A stretch of 5,094 nt of DNA from contig JAIPFS010000121.1 in assembly GCA_021736545.1 (NCBI GenBank), positions 1 through 5,094 on the forward strand, read 5' to 3'. Under the pieces are notes generated by a model. That model was not told where the DNA came from, made no database searches, and worked only from the letters and a program-made list of their open reading frames with translations. The stretch's first letter is position 1. Each line of letters begins with the position of its first letter. Position numbers and translations under genes: made by a program. Origin of the DNA: Spirochaetia bacterium (lineage in GTDB: Bacteria > Spirochaetota > Spirochaetia > PWKH01). Positions 1 to 5,094 of the stretch are shown one piece after another.

Positions 1-19
1 AGTGTCCAGATCATATTAT

Positions 20-23
20 GGAG
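20..23 (+). promoter_or_regulatory. Ribosome binding site that decides the dppD start
   Basis: GGAG lies six bases before the ATG at 30. It overlaps the alternative in-frame ATG at 18, which itself has only AT-rich sequence upstream, so the start at 30 is preferred. GTG at 27 is also in frame but too close to the site. Confidence 0.65.
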
Positions 24-29
24 TGTGTG

Positions 30-1031
30 ATGAGTGAAGAAATGATACTTCAGGTAGAGGGATTAATGACTGAGTTTCGCACTGAACGCGGTGTTGTAAA
101 AGCAGTTAATAATGTCTCTTTTAATCTCCGTAAAGGTGAGACTCTTGGAATTGTTGGTGAGTCGGGGTCAGGCAAATCCGTAACTAACCTATCGGTTCTT
201 AGATTGATTCAATATCCGCCAGGCAGGATTACCAGCGGGAAAGTCCTTTATAAAAAGGATGACCTTCTCGATCAGACAGAAGAGGAGGTAAGGAGTATAC
301 GAGGCAAGCATATTTCTATGATTTTTCAGGACCCTCTGACCTCCCTGAATCCGGTTATTAAAGTGTGGAAACAGATAGCAGAGGCGCTGATGCTTCATCA
401 GGGGATGAGTAAAAAGGCCGCCAAGGCGAAATCAATTGATCTGCTTAAAATCATCGGCATTCCAGATGCCCAACAGCGTGCTGAAGCTTATCCTCACCAA
501 TTTTCCGGGGGAATGCGGCAGCGAGTGATGATTGCTATGGCTCTCTCTTGTAATCCGGATATTCTAATCGCCGATGAACCTACAACAGCTCTGGATGTAA
601 CTATTCAGGCTCAGATTCTCGATCTAATAAGAACACTGTCAAAGGAACAGGAGACTTCAGTAATCATGATCACCCACGATCTTGGTGTCATAGCAGAAAC
701 ATGTGACACAGTCTGCGTTATGTATGCTGGACGAATTGTTGAACGAGCGGGAGTTAATAATCTGTTTTACGATCCCCGTCATCCCTATACGCAGGGATTG
801 CTCAATTCAATACCCCGGGTTGATAGTGCTGGGACCAGCAGACTCTTTTCTATAACCGGATCCCCCCCGGATCTGCTGAATCTTGCTGAAGGCTGTCCTT
901 TTGCACCTCGTTGTCCTAAAGTAATGGATATCTGCAGGAAAAAAGAGCCTCCTGAAGTTACTTTCAGTGATAGTGAGACCTTGAGAACGGCAGTTTGCTG
1001 GCTGTACGCAGAGGAGGATTCCCTTGGCTAA
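30..1031 (+). CDS. dppD: Oligopeptide/dipeptide ABC transporter ATP-binding subunit, DppD/OppD-like
   Basis: This is one of the two ATPase subunits that power a peptide ABC importer from the cytoplasmic face of the membrane. Numbering from the ATG at 30 (333 aa), the sequence shows Walker A GESGSGKS at 43-50, the Q-loop glutamine at 100 (FQDP), the signature FSGGMRQR at 158-165, Walker B ILIADE at 178-183, the D-loop ALD at 187-189 and the H-loop histidine at 216. The C-terminal oligopeptide-transporter extension follows, with [14 protein letters not shown] and cysteines at 289, 295, 302 and 323. Cysteines in this arrangement hold a [4Fe-4S] cluster in characterised DppD proteins. Length is normal for the family. 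The ATG at 30 has GGAG six bases upstream, while the in-frame ATG at 18 has no such site. The next gene starts inside its 3' end. Peptide rather than nickel or sugar transport is the usual role, but the exact substrate cannot be read from the ATPase. Confidence 0.95.
   Translation: MSEEMILQVEGLMTEFRTERGVVKAVNNVSFNLRKGETLGIVGESGSGKSVTNLSVLRLIQYPPGRITSGKVLYKKDDLLDQTEEEVRSIRGKHISMIFQDPLTSLNPVIKVWKQIAEALMLHQGMSKKAAKAKSIDLLKIIGIPDAQQRAEAYPHQFSGGMRQRVMIAMALSCNPDILIADEPTTALDVTIQAQILDLIRTLSKEQETSVIMITHDLGVIAETCDTVCVMYAGRIVERAGVNNLFYDPRHPYTQGLLNSIPRVDSAGTSRLFSITGSPPDLLNLAEGCPFAPRCPKVMDICRKKEPPEVTFSDSETLRTAVCWLYAEEDSLG
1011..1017 (+). promoter_or_regulatory. Ribosome binding site supporting the TTG start of dppF
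   Basis: GAGGAGG, a strong Shine-Dalgarno match, sits six bases before the TTG at 1024 and inside the last codons of dppD. The nearest ATG (1031) is out of frame and the first in-frame ATG is about 97 codons later, beyond Walker A. The TTG start is therefore well supported. Confidence 0.8.
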
Positions 1032-2043
1032 TGAAAGAGATATACTTTTGGATGTACGGGATCTTAAAGTCCATTTTCCCATAGAAAAGGGGATAATTTT
1101 TAAGAAAAAAATCGGCTCCATTAAGGCCGTTGACGGGGTGAGTTTTACCGTAAAGAAAGGGGAAGCCCTCGGTTTGGTAGGTGAATCCGGATGCGGAAAA
1201 TCAACTACCATCATGGCTGTTTCTCGTTTAGAGCAAATTACATCAGGACAAGTCCTTTTTGAAGGTTCTGATCTTGCAGCATTGAATCCGGAAGAACTTA
1301 GAAAGGCTAGGATGAATTTTCAAATAATTTTTCAGGATCCCTATTCTTCTTTGAATCCCCGAATGAGGGCTCTTGATATTGTAGCTGAGCCTCTCCGCAT
1401 TTTTTCTCGAAAAGGTATTATCCAACTTGATGAAAAGGCCATTTTGGAAAAAGCGGAATCTCTTCTTGAACGCTGCGGGCTGGCAGCTTCATATGGGGAT
1501 AGGTATCCCCACGAGTTTTCGGGTGGGCAGCGGCAGAGGATCGGTATCGCACGTGCTTTAGCTTTGGGGCCGAAACTTATTCTGGCTGATGAACCAGTTT
1601 CCGCTCTGGATGTTTCAATTCAGTCGCAAATTCTCAATTTGCTCAAGGACCTGCAGGATGAGTTTGATTTAACTTTTCTTTTTATTGCTCATGACCTGGG
1701 AGTAATCGAGTACTTTTGTTCAAGAATTGCCGTCATGTATTTAGGAAATATTGTTGAGACTGCAGATTCCGTTACACTCTACAAAAACCCCCTGCATCCG
1801 TATACAAAAGCTCTCCTTTCTGCAGTTCCTGTGCCCGATCCGGTTAAGGGTAAGAATAGGAAACGGACTATCCTTAAAGGAGATGTTCCTTCGCCCTCAG
1901 CAGAGCGCTCTGGCTGTCCTTTTGTAGAACGCTGTCCTCAGGCTATGCCGAGGTGCAGCAGGGAGGTTCCTCGAACCATATGTGTAGAAGAGAATCATTT
2001 TACAGCCTGTTTCCTCTATGATAAGGAAGTTGAGGAGCATTAG
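1024..2043 (+). CDS. dppF: Oligopeptide/dipeptide ABC transporter ATP-binding subunit, DppF/OppF-like
   Basis: This is the second ATPase subunit, expected to pair with the upstream DppD-like protein in a heterodimer under the two permeases. The 339-aa product has Walker A GESGCGKS at 53-60, Q-loop Q104 (FQDPYSSLNP), signature FSGGQRQR at 165-172, Walker B LILADE at 185-190, the D-loop ALD at 194-196 and H-loop H223. The C-terminal extension has HPYTKALL, GDVPSP and cysteines at 298, 304, 311 and 329, the same spacing type as in DppD. The variant Walker A (C in place of S) and the FSGGQ signature are typical of the DppF/OppF side of the pair. Translation starts at TTG, eight bases inside dppD, behind a strong ribosome binding site. 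This suggests translational coupling and equal subunit amounts. The DppF-versus-OppF distinction is not resolved by sequence reading. Confidence 0.95.
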   Translation: MANERDILLDVRDLKVHFPIEKGIIFKKKIGSIKAVDGVSFTVKKGEALGLVGESGCGKSTTIMAVSRLEQITSGQVLFEGSDLAALNPEELRKARMNFQIIFQDPYSSLNPRMRALDIVAEPLRIFSRKGIIQLDEKAILEKAESLLERCGLAASYGDRYPHEFSGGQRQRIGIARALALGPKLILADEPVSALDVSIQSQILNLLKDLQDEFDLTFLFIAHDLGVIEYFCSRIAVMYLGNIVETADSVTLYKNPLHPYTKALLSAVPVPDPVKGKNRKRTILKGDVPSPSAERSGCPFVERCPQAMPRCSREVPRTICVEENHFTACFLYDKEVEEH

Positions 2044-2045
2044 GT

Positions 2046-3125
2046 ATGCTGGAAGTGAAAATAGTCAGCTGTAAGCTTCCATTGAAGACGGCTTTTCGGA
2101 TAGCCCATGGGAGTTATCAGTACCGGGAAAATGTGTTTCTGCGAATTAAAGGAAATGTCTCTCCCGAGGCTGAGGCTTATGAAGCATATTCCAGCTTTAA
2201 TAAATTTACTGAACTCACTAGGTATGGGGAAGCTCCTGTTGTTCCCTATTATGATGCTTCAGCATACGCTGTAAGCAGAGATCTTAGCGAAAACATAAGC
2301 CTTGAAACGCTTCATGGTGAGAAAAAGCCTCAGTTTCGCTTTAGCTCCAGTGCCAGCGCCTTCAATTGTGCTGTACAGGGCCTTCATTCTGGGAATTCCC
2401 ATCTTCACTACCAAAAGAGGAAGTATAAGGCAGCAGGAATGCCCAAGAAAACATCATTTACCATAGCTTATAATGATGATATCGAACAGATGCTTACGGC
2501 TGTTGAAAAGAGCGGTTTTTCAACTATTAAGGTGAAAGCTGGTATCCCTGGTGATATTAAGAGGATAGAAGAGATTCGAAAACATTTCCCGGAAATCGGT
2601 ATTCGAGTCGATGCAAACCAAGGTTGGTCTTTTCATCAGGCTAAGAAAAACATAACTATCCTGGAGGGCTTAGGGGTTGAGCTAATTGAAGAGCCGATGG
2701 CGGGCTCTCCTGAACAAATATATAAGCTCTCGGAATCCTGTTCGATTCCGATTATACTGGATGAGAGTATTCAGAGCTTAGAAGACTTGAAAAAATTCTC
2801 CCGGACTGCATCAGGAATAGTAGTAAAGATTGCAAAAGTCGGTGGACCTCAAGCTGCCGAATCGCTGATACATAAAGCTGAAATGGAAGGCTTGCGGGTT
2901 ATGCTCAGTTCCATGGTAGAGTCTTCATTAGGTATAGCATGCGCGCTTCCTTTATCTCCCTTTTGTGACTGGCTTGATCTTGATGCGCCTCTTCTGCTTT
3001 CTCAGGATATGTTTTATGGTTTTAACTATGTTGATGAAGTGCCGGTGGGAACAATAGCAGATCTTGTTGTCGGAAATACTTTGGCTGAGGCCTTTGATGC
3101 GGTAGAACCGCTTCTTTTGGAGTAA
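2046..3125 (+). CDS. Dipeptide epimerase (enolase superfamily, muconate-lactonizing/AEE-like)
   Basis: Predicted to invert the C-terminal residue of a dipeptide through a Mg-stabilised enolate. Visible in 359 aa: catalytic pair K162-x-K164 (IKVKAG); metal ligands D189 (RVDANQGW), E215 (LIEEP) and D239 (LDES); second catalytic lysine K261 (VVKIAKVGG); and DLD at 311-313. The DLD matches the DxD that binds the substrate's free amino group in L-Ala-D/L-Glu epimerases, so a dipeptide substrate is favoured over muconate or succinylbenzoate. Spacing between these residues closely follows the B. subtilis enzyme. Two oddities lie in the capping domain. Residues about 36-58 form an extra segment between the first strands and the GEAP motif. 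G22 aligns where B. subtilis has the glutamate-reading Arg24. The start has GAGGAG eight bases upstream and lies two bases after the dppF stop. With the importer upstream, a role in using imported peptides, perhaps murein peptides, is inferred. Exact specificity is unknown. Confidence 0.85.
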   Translation: MLEVKIVSCKLPLKTAFRIAHGSYQYRENVFLRIKGNVSPEAEAYEAYSSFNKFTELTRYGEAPVVPYYDASAYAVSRDLSENISLETLHGEKKPQFRFSSSASAFNCAVQGLHSGNSHLHYQKRKYKAAGMPKKTSFTIAYNDDIEQMLTAVEKSGFSTIKVKAGIPGDIKRIEEIRKHFPEIGIRVDANQGWSFHQAKKNITILEGLGVELIEEPMAGSPEQIYKLSESCSIPIILDESIQSLEDLKKFSRTASGIVVKIAKVGGPQAAESLIHKAEMEGLRVMLSSMVESSLGIACALPLSPFCDWLDLDAPLLLSQDMFYGFNYVDEVPVGTIADLVVGNTLAEAFDAVEPLLLE

Positions 3126-3129
3126 ATAA

Positions 3130-3690
3130 ATGGAAACAAAAGGAAAAACATCAGAAAAAAAAGATTTGAATAACAATATTTCGCTTGGTTTAACCATGGA
3201 ATTACGGAGAATGCTTAGAGAAGATGTGCAGGTGTGTGCCAAAATAGCTTGTGCTGGAAAGCTTAGAGAAGCTTACGGGTTTACCGTGGAAATATGGCGG
3301 GAAAGGTTGAATACAGCTTTACATTCTCCGGAAGATATTCTGTTTGCAGCTGAGCAAAAGGGAGCCGGGGATGGAAGAACTATTCTCGGATTTTTCTGGG
3401 CATCGTCCAAAGGGGCATTTATGAGCGCTCCTTACTTGAGATTTATTGCAGTTAATGATCAAAGTCGGGGAAGCGGAGTTGGTTCAGCACTGCTCAAGCA
3501 GTTCGAGCAGGAGACAGCATATGTAGGCAGAGACTTCTTCCTTCTTGTTTCTGATTTTAATGATGCAGCAGCTGCGTTTTATGAAAAGCATGGGTATCGC
3601 CGAATTGGGATTTTGACGGATTTTGTCAAAAAGGGGATATCAGAAATCATCATGGTCAAGAAATTTGAGAATTATGGTCAAGAAGTTTGA
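3130..3690 (+). CDS. GNAT family N-acetyltransferase
   Basis: Predicted to move an acetyl group from acetyl-CoA to an amine. The 186-aa product shows the GNAT core. The strand and CoA pyrophosphate loop YLRFIAVNDQSRGSGVG lie at 102-118, with the R113-x-x-G116-x-G118 motif. The later strand LLVSDFN at 138-144 precedes the helix AAAFYEKHGYRRIG at 147-160, which carries the usual tyrosine (Y151). A lysine-rich polar N-terminal tail of about 22 residues precedes the domain; M23 is a possible later start but has no ribosome binding site. The ATG at 3130 has GGAG seven bases upstream and lies four bases after the epimerase stop. The last six residues (NYGQEV) arise from a 22-bp tandem duplication that shifted the frame. 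Without it the protein would end in KKFEH. Substrate is unknown. Position between a dipeptide epimerase and a hydrolase suggests a small peptide or amino acid amine, as inference only. Confidence 0.9.
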   Translation: METKGKTSEKKDLNNNISLGLTMELRRMLREDVQVCAKIACAGKLREAYGFTVEIWRERLNTALHSPEDILFAAEQKGAGDGRTILGFFWASSKGAFMSAPYLRFIAVNDQSRGSGVGSALLKQFEQETAYVGRDFFLLVSDFNDAAAAFYEKHGYRRIGILTDFVKKGISEIIMVKKFENYGQEV

Positions 3691-3695
3691 GCATT
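3649..3695 (+). repeat. 22-bp tandem duplication at the acetyltransferase/hydrolase junction
   Basis: Bases 3649-3673 match bases 3671-3695 at 22 of 25 positions with a period of 22. The core ATGGTCAAGAA(A/G)TTTGAG occurs at 3652-3669 and 3674-3691, differing at one base. Because 22 is not a multiple of three, the second copy is read in a shifted frame by the acetyltransferase. In its own frame the second copy reads MVKKFEH then TAA at 3695-3697, which looks like the original end of that gene. Confidence 0.9.
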
Positions 3696-3700
3696 AAGGA
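3696..3700 (+). promoter_or_regulatory. Ribosome binding site for the serine hydrolase gene
   Basis: AAGGA lies seven bases before the in-frame TTG at 3708 and overlaps a TAA (3695-3697) that appears to be the ancestral stop of the upstream gene. The earlier in-frame TTG at 3687, which overlaps the acetyltransferase stop, has only a weak AAGAAG directly against it. Confidence 0.6.
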
Positions 3701-3707
3701 CGCTGTA

Positions 3708-4817
3708 TTGAAAGAACAATTGAGCGATATCACAGAACAATACCTGAAGCGGCAATGGTTTCGAGGTACGGTTATTCGTGTTGAGCAGAAACATCGGCTT
3801 CTTTTTGAGCAGGCTTGGGGATTTTCACAGTATGATTGGAGTAAGCAGGAAGCTCTGTCCCCGGACTGCAAATTTGATCTTGCATCTCTCTCTAAGCTTT
3901 TTACAACCGCTGCAATTCTGAATCTCATAGGTAAGGGAACGCTTAACGAGTTTACTCCGATAAAAGAAATCTTGAGCTTCCGCAGACCTTCTGCTGCGGA
4001 TATGGCTGAACAAGTTTGTATAGCAGATTTGATGACGCATTCATCGGGACTCCACTTCTGGTATCCTTTTTATTATAAAAAAGCTGCGAGTTTTGAGGAT
4101 CTGCTTGAGGAGGTGCTTCAGAAGTACCCTCTGAAACGGAAGCCTCACCTACAACGCAAGACCTCCATTGAGGATACCTTGGAAAGCAGCATGAGAGGAA
4201 CAGTTATCTATTCTGATTTAAACTATATGCTCTTGGGCCTTATCATTGAGCAAGTTATGGATATGCCGCTGGATGCAGCCATGGAAAAGCTTGTGTTCAA
4301 TCCCTTAGTCTTAAGCCATACAAGCTATCACCCAAAATTTGAAGAGACTGCGGCAACGGAGTTTGGAAATCGTATAGAAAGGCAAATGGTACATCAGCTA
4401 GGACTCAGTTTTACCGGTTGGAGAGATGAGTCGAAGGCACTGCGGGGTGAATGTGATGATGGAAACTGCTTCTACTTTTTTGGTGGTACCGCTGGGCATG
4501 CCGGAGTATTTTCCGATGCTGCTGATACAGCAAAACTCGGAAGCTTCTTTCTGGAAGGGAGAAATCTGATACCTCAAGACCTTCTGCAGCATGCTGTGAC
4601 AAATTGGGGCTCGAACCGGGGGTATGGTCTGCAGTTTGGAGAACTTTATCCTCAAAATGGTTTCGGTCACACCGGTTTTACGGGAACGTATCTTTACATT
4701 AATCCAAAACTATCGCTTACCATTGCAATCCTCAGCAATCGTCTGCATGTTCCGGAACCTCGAAATATCAATCCATATCGACTAGCCGTTGTTAATACAA
4801 TACTCAATAGTATATGA
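3708..4817 (+). CDS. Serine hydrolase, class C beta-lactamase/penicillin-binding-protein fold
   Basis: A serine hydrolase of the beta-lactamase-related family, whose members include D-amino peptidases, DD-peptidases and esterases. Numbered from the TTG at 3708 (369 aa), it has the nucleophile motif S60-L-S-K63 in FDLASLSK, the LMTHSSGL block around 108-115, the second motif Y168-S-D170 in YSDLNYMLLG, GGTAGHAGVFS at 259-269 and the third motif H321-T-G323 in GHTGFTGT. All three catalytic motifs are present, so the enzyme should be active. I see no N-terminal signal peptide, lipobox or membrane segment, which suggests the cytoplasm. The start could instead be TTG at 3687, giving 376 aa and a 4-bp overlap. 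The later TTG has the better ribosome binding site and agrees with the inferred ancestral gene junction. As the last gene after importer, epimerase and acetyltransferase, it may cleave the imported or modified peptide. This is inference, and an esterase role is equally compatible with the motifs. Confidence 0.88.
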   Translation: MKEQLSDITEQYLKRQWFRGTVIRVEQKHRLLFEQAWGFSQYDWSKQEALSPDCKFDLASLSKLFTTAAILNLIGKGTLNEFTPIKEILSFRRPSAADMAEQVCIADLMTHSSGLHFWYPFYYKKAASFEDLLEEVLQKYPLKRKPHLQRKTSIEDTLESSMRGTVIYSDLNYMLLGLIIEQVMDMPLDAAMEKLVFNPLVLSHTSYHPKFEETAATEFGNRIERQMVHQLGLSFTGWRDESKALRGECDDGNCFYFFGGTAGHAGVFSDAADTAKLGSFFLEGRNLIPQDLLQHAVTNWGSNRGYGLQFGELYPQNGFGHTGFTGTYLYINPKLSLTIAILSNRLHVPEPRNINPYRLAVVNTILNSI

Positions 4818-4851
4818 TTCATGCCATATTTAATCAAACTTCCAATTTCTG

Positions 4852-4873
4852 CAGATATCTGACGACTCGAGTC
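4852..4873. repeat. Two adjacent perfect 10-bp palindromes downstream of the operon
   Basis: CAGATATCTG (4852-4861) and GACTCGAGTC (4864-4873) are separated by two bases and lie 34 bp after the hydrolase stop. A short GCAG/CTGC pairing (4851-4854 with 4877-4880) could bracket them, followed by TTTTT at 4883-4887. This might act as a weak terminator or a protein site. No long GC-rich stem is present, so an intrinsic terminator is not convincingly shown. Confidence 0.5.
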
Positions 4874-4906
4874 CGGCTGCTGTTTTTAAAGGGTTCTTTT
4901 TCCACA

Positions 4907-4925
4907 TTTTGTGATAAACACAAAA
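4907..4925. repeat. Inverted repeat over the -35 element, candidate operator
   Basis: TTTTGTG (4907-4913) and CACAAAA (4919-4925) are perfect 7-bp inverted arms around ATAAA. The same TGTG/CACA theme recurs on both sides: CACA at 4903-4906 with TGTG at 4910-4913, and ACAC at 4918-4921 with GTGT at 4929-4932. Because the arms cover the -35 box, a bound regulator would be expected to block transcription. No regulator is identified in the window. Confidence 0.45.
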
Positions 4926-4937
4926 AAAGTGTACAAT
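4909..4937 (+). promoter_or_regulatory. Sigma-70-type promoter for the NTF2-like gene
   Basis: A -35 element TTGTGA (4909-4914, four of six consensus bases) and a -10 element TACAAT (4932-4937, five of six) are separated by exactly 17 bp. The expected transcription start near 4944 falls at the front edge of the ribosome binding site, giving a very short leader of about 14 bases. The A-rich spacer may bend the DNA. This promoter would separate the last gene from the upstream operon. Confidence 0.6.
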
Positions 4938-4943
4938 GATACT

Positions 4944-4952
4944 GAAAGGAGA
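4944..4952 (+). promoter_or_regulatory. Ribosome binding site of the NTF2-like gene
   Basis: GAAAGGAGA contains AGGAG six bases before the ATG at 4958, a strong match that favours this start over the in-frame ATG at 4973. Confidence 0.75.
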
Positions 4953-4957
4953 CTGAT

Positions 4958-5094
4958 ATGAGTCCAGTTCGGATGAACAAAGTTGAGGCAGCTATCAGAC
5001 TAGCTGTGGAGTATAATAAAGCGCTTAACGAGCAGGATTTTTCCAAATTTTCGGATTTACTCAAGGATGATTGCGTGTTTGCTTCTTCATCTCC
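4958..5094 (+). CDS. SnoaL/NTF2-like domain protein, N-terminal part (cut by window edge)
   Basis: Only the first 45 codons are present. The reading frame is open to the window edge. The pattern KVEAAIRLAVEYNKALNEQD (residues 8-27), then FSDLLKDDCVFASSS (31-45), matches the opening helix and the first part of the cone-shaped fold in SnoaL-like/NTF2-like proteins. In that family a typical opening reads as an alanine-rich helix, a central asparagine and aspartate, then a 'DDCVF' stretch. Such proteins have diverse roles, including small-molecule isomerases, hydrolases and binding domains, so no reaction is assigned. The gene has its own promoter and ribosome binding site and is probably independent of the peptide operon. 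Whether the C-terminal part is intact cannot be seen. Confidence 0.75.
   Translation, partial: MSPVRMNKVEAAIRLAVEYNKALNEQDFSKFSDLLKDDCVFASSS

Noticed and set aside
1..29. Possible tail of an upstream permease gene
   Set aside because: Two frames end in stops near here (28-30 and 35-37), but neither translated tail resembles a peptide permease C terminus. There is too little sequence to call a gene.
18..29. Earlier ATG start for the DppD-like protein (MECV extension)
   Set aside because: There is no ribosome binding site before position 18, whereas GGAG is correctly placed for the ATG at 30.
856..873. Run of seven C residues flanked by two CCGGATC copies, a possible slippage or frameshift site
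   Set aside because: The frame stays open through the expected GSPPDL and cysteine motifs, so the run simply encodes conserved Gly-Ser-Pro-Pro-Asp codons.
807..1214. Minus-strand open frame of 135 codons
   Set aside because: It lies across the two well-supported ABC ATPase genes, has no recognisable motif, and is best explained as a shadow of their codon pattern.
2952..3242. Minus-strand open frame of 96 codons
   Set aside because: It overlaps the end of the epimerase and the start of the acetyltransferase, with basic low-complexity translation and no family resemblance.
4834..5064. Minus-strand open frame of 76 codons covering the intergenic region
   Set aside because: It runs antisense to the NTF2-like gene, which has its own promoter, ribosome binding site and recognisable family pattern. 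The antisense product shows none of these.

Overview
The window holds the downstream part of a plus-strand operon. Five genes are packed end to end from the left edge to position 4817. A 140-bp intergenic stretch follows, then the first 45 codons of a separate plus-strand gene that runs off the right edge. Polar GGAG-type ribosome binding sites, TTG starts and moderately AT-leaning composition fit a Gram-positive Firmicute or a spirochaete. No marker gene settles the lineage.

Positions 30-2043 encode the two ATP-binding subunits (DppD/OppD-like and DppF/OppF-like) of a peptide-type ABC importer. The substrate-binding protein and the two permeases are not in the window and are presumably encoded upstream. 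The two genes overlap by 8 bp. Both carry the complete set of nucleotide-binding motifs and the C-terminal cysteine cluster of this subfamily.

Positions 2046-4817 encode an enolase-superfamily enzyme of the dipeptide epimerase group, a GNAT N-acetyltransferase, and a beta-lactamase-fold serine hydrolase without a visible signal peptide. The likely logic is uptake of peptides, possibly cell-wall peptides, followed by stereochemical inversion, acetylation and hydrolysis in the cytoplasm. This pathway is an inference from gene order. The epimerase has the catalytic residues and the dipeptide-binding DxD motif. By my alignment it lacks the arginine that reads glutamate in the Bacillus subtilis enzyme, and it carries an extra segment in its capping domain, so its substrate may not be L-Ala-D/L-Glu.

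The most notable detail is a near-perfect 22-bp tandem duplication across the acetyltransferase/hydrolase junction (3649-3695). It shifts the reading frame at the acetyltransferase C terminus and leaves the old stop codon, fused to a ribosome binding site, stranded in the second copy. This favours the TTG at 3708 as the hydrolase start.

The intergenic stretch 4818-4957 contains two adjacent perfect 10-bp palindromes and a good sigma-70-type promoter with overlapping inverted repeats. The promoter drives a partial SnoaL/NTF2-like gene. I found no RNA genes, CRISPR arrays, insertion sequences or wholly new system.
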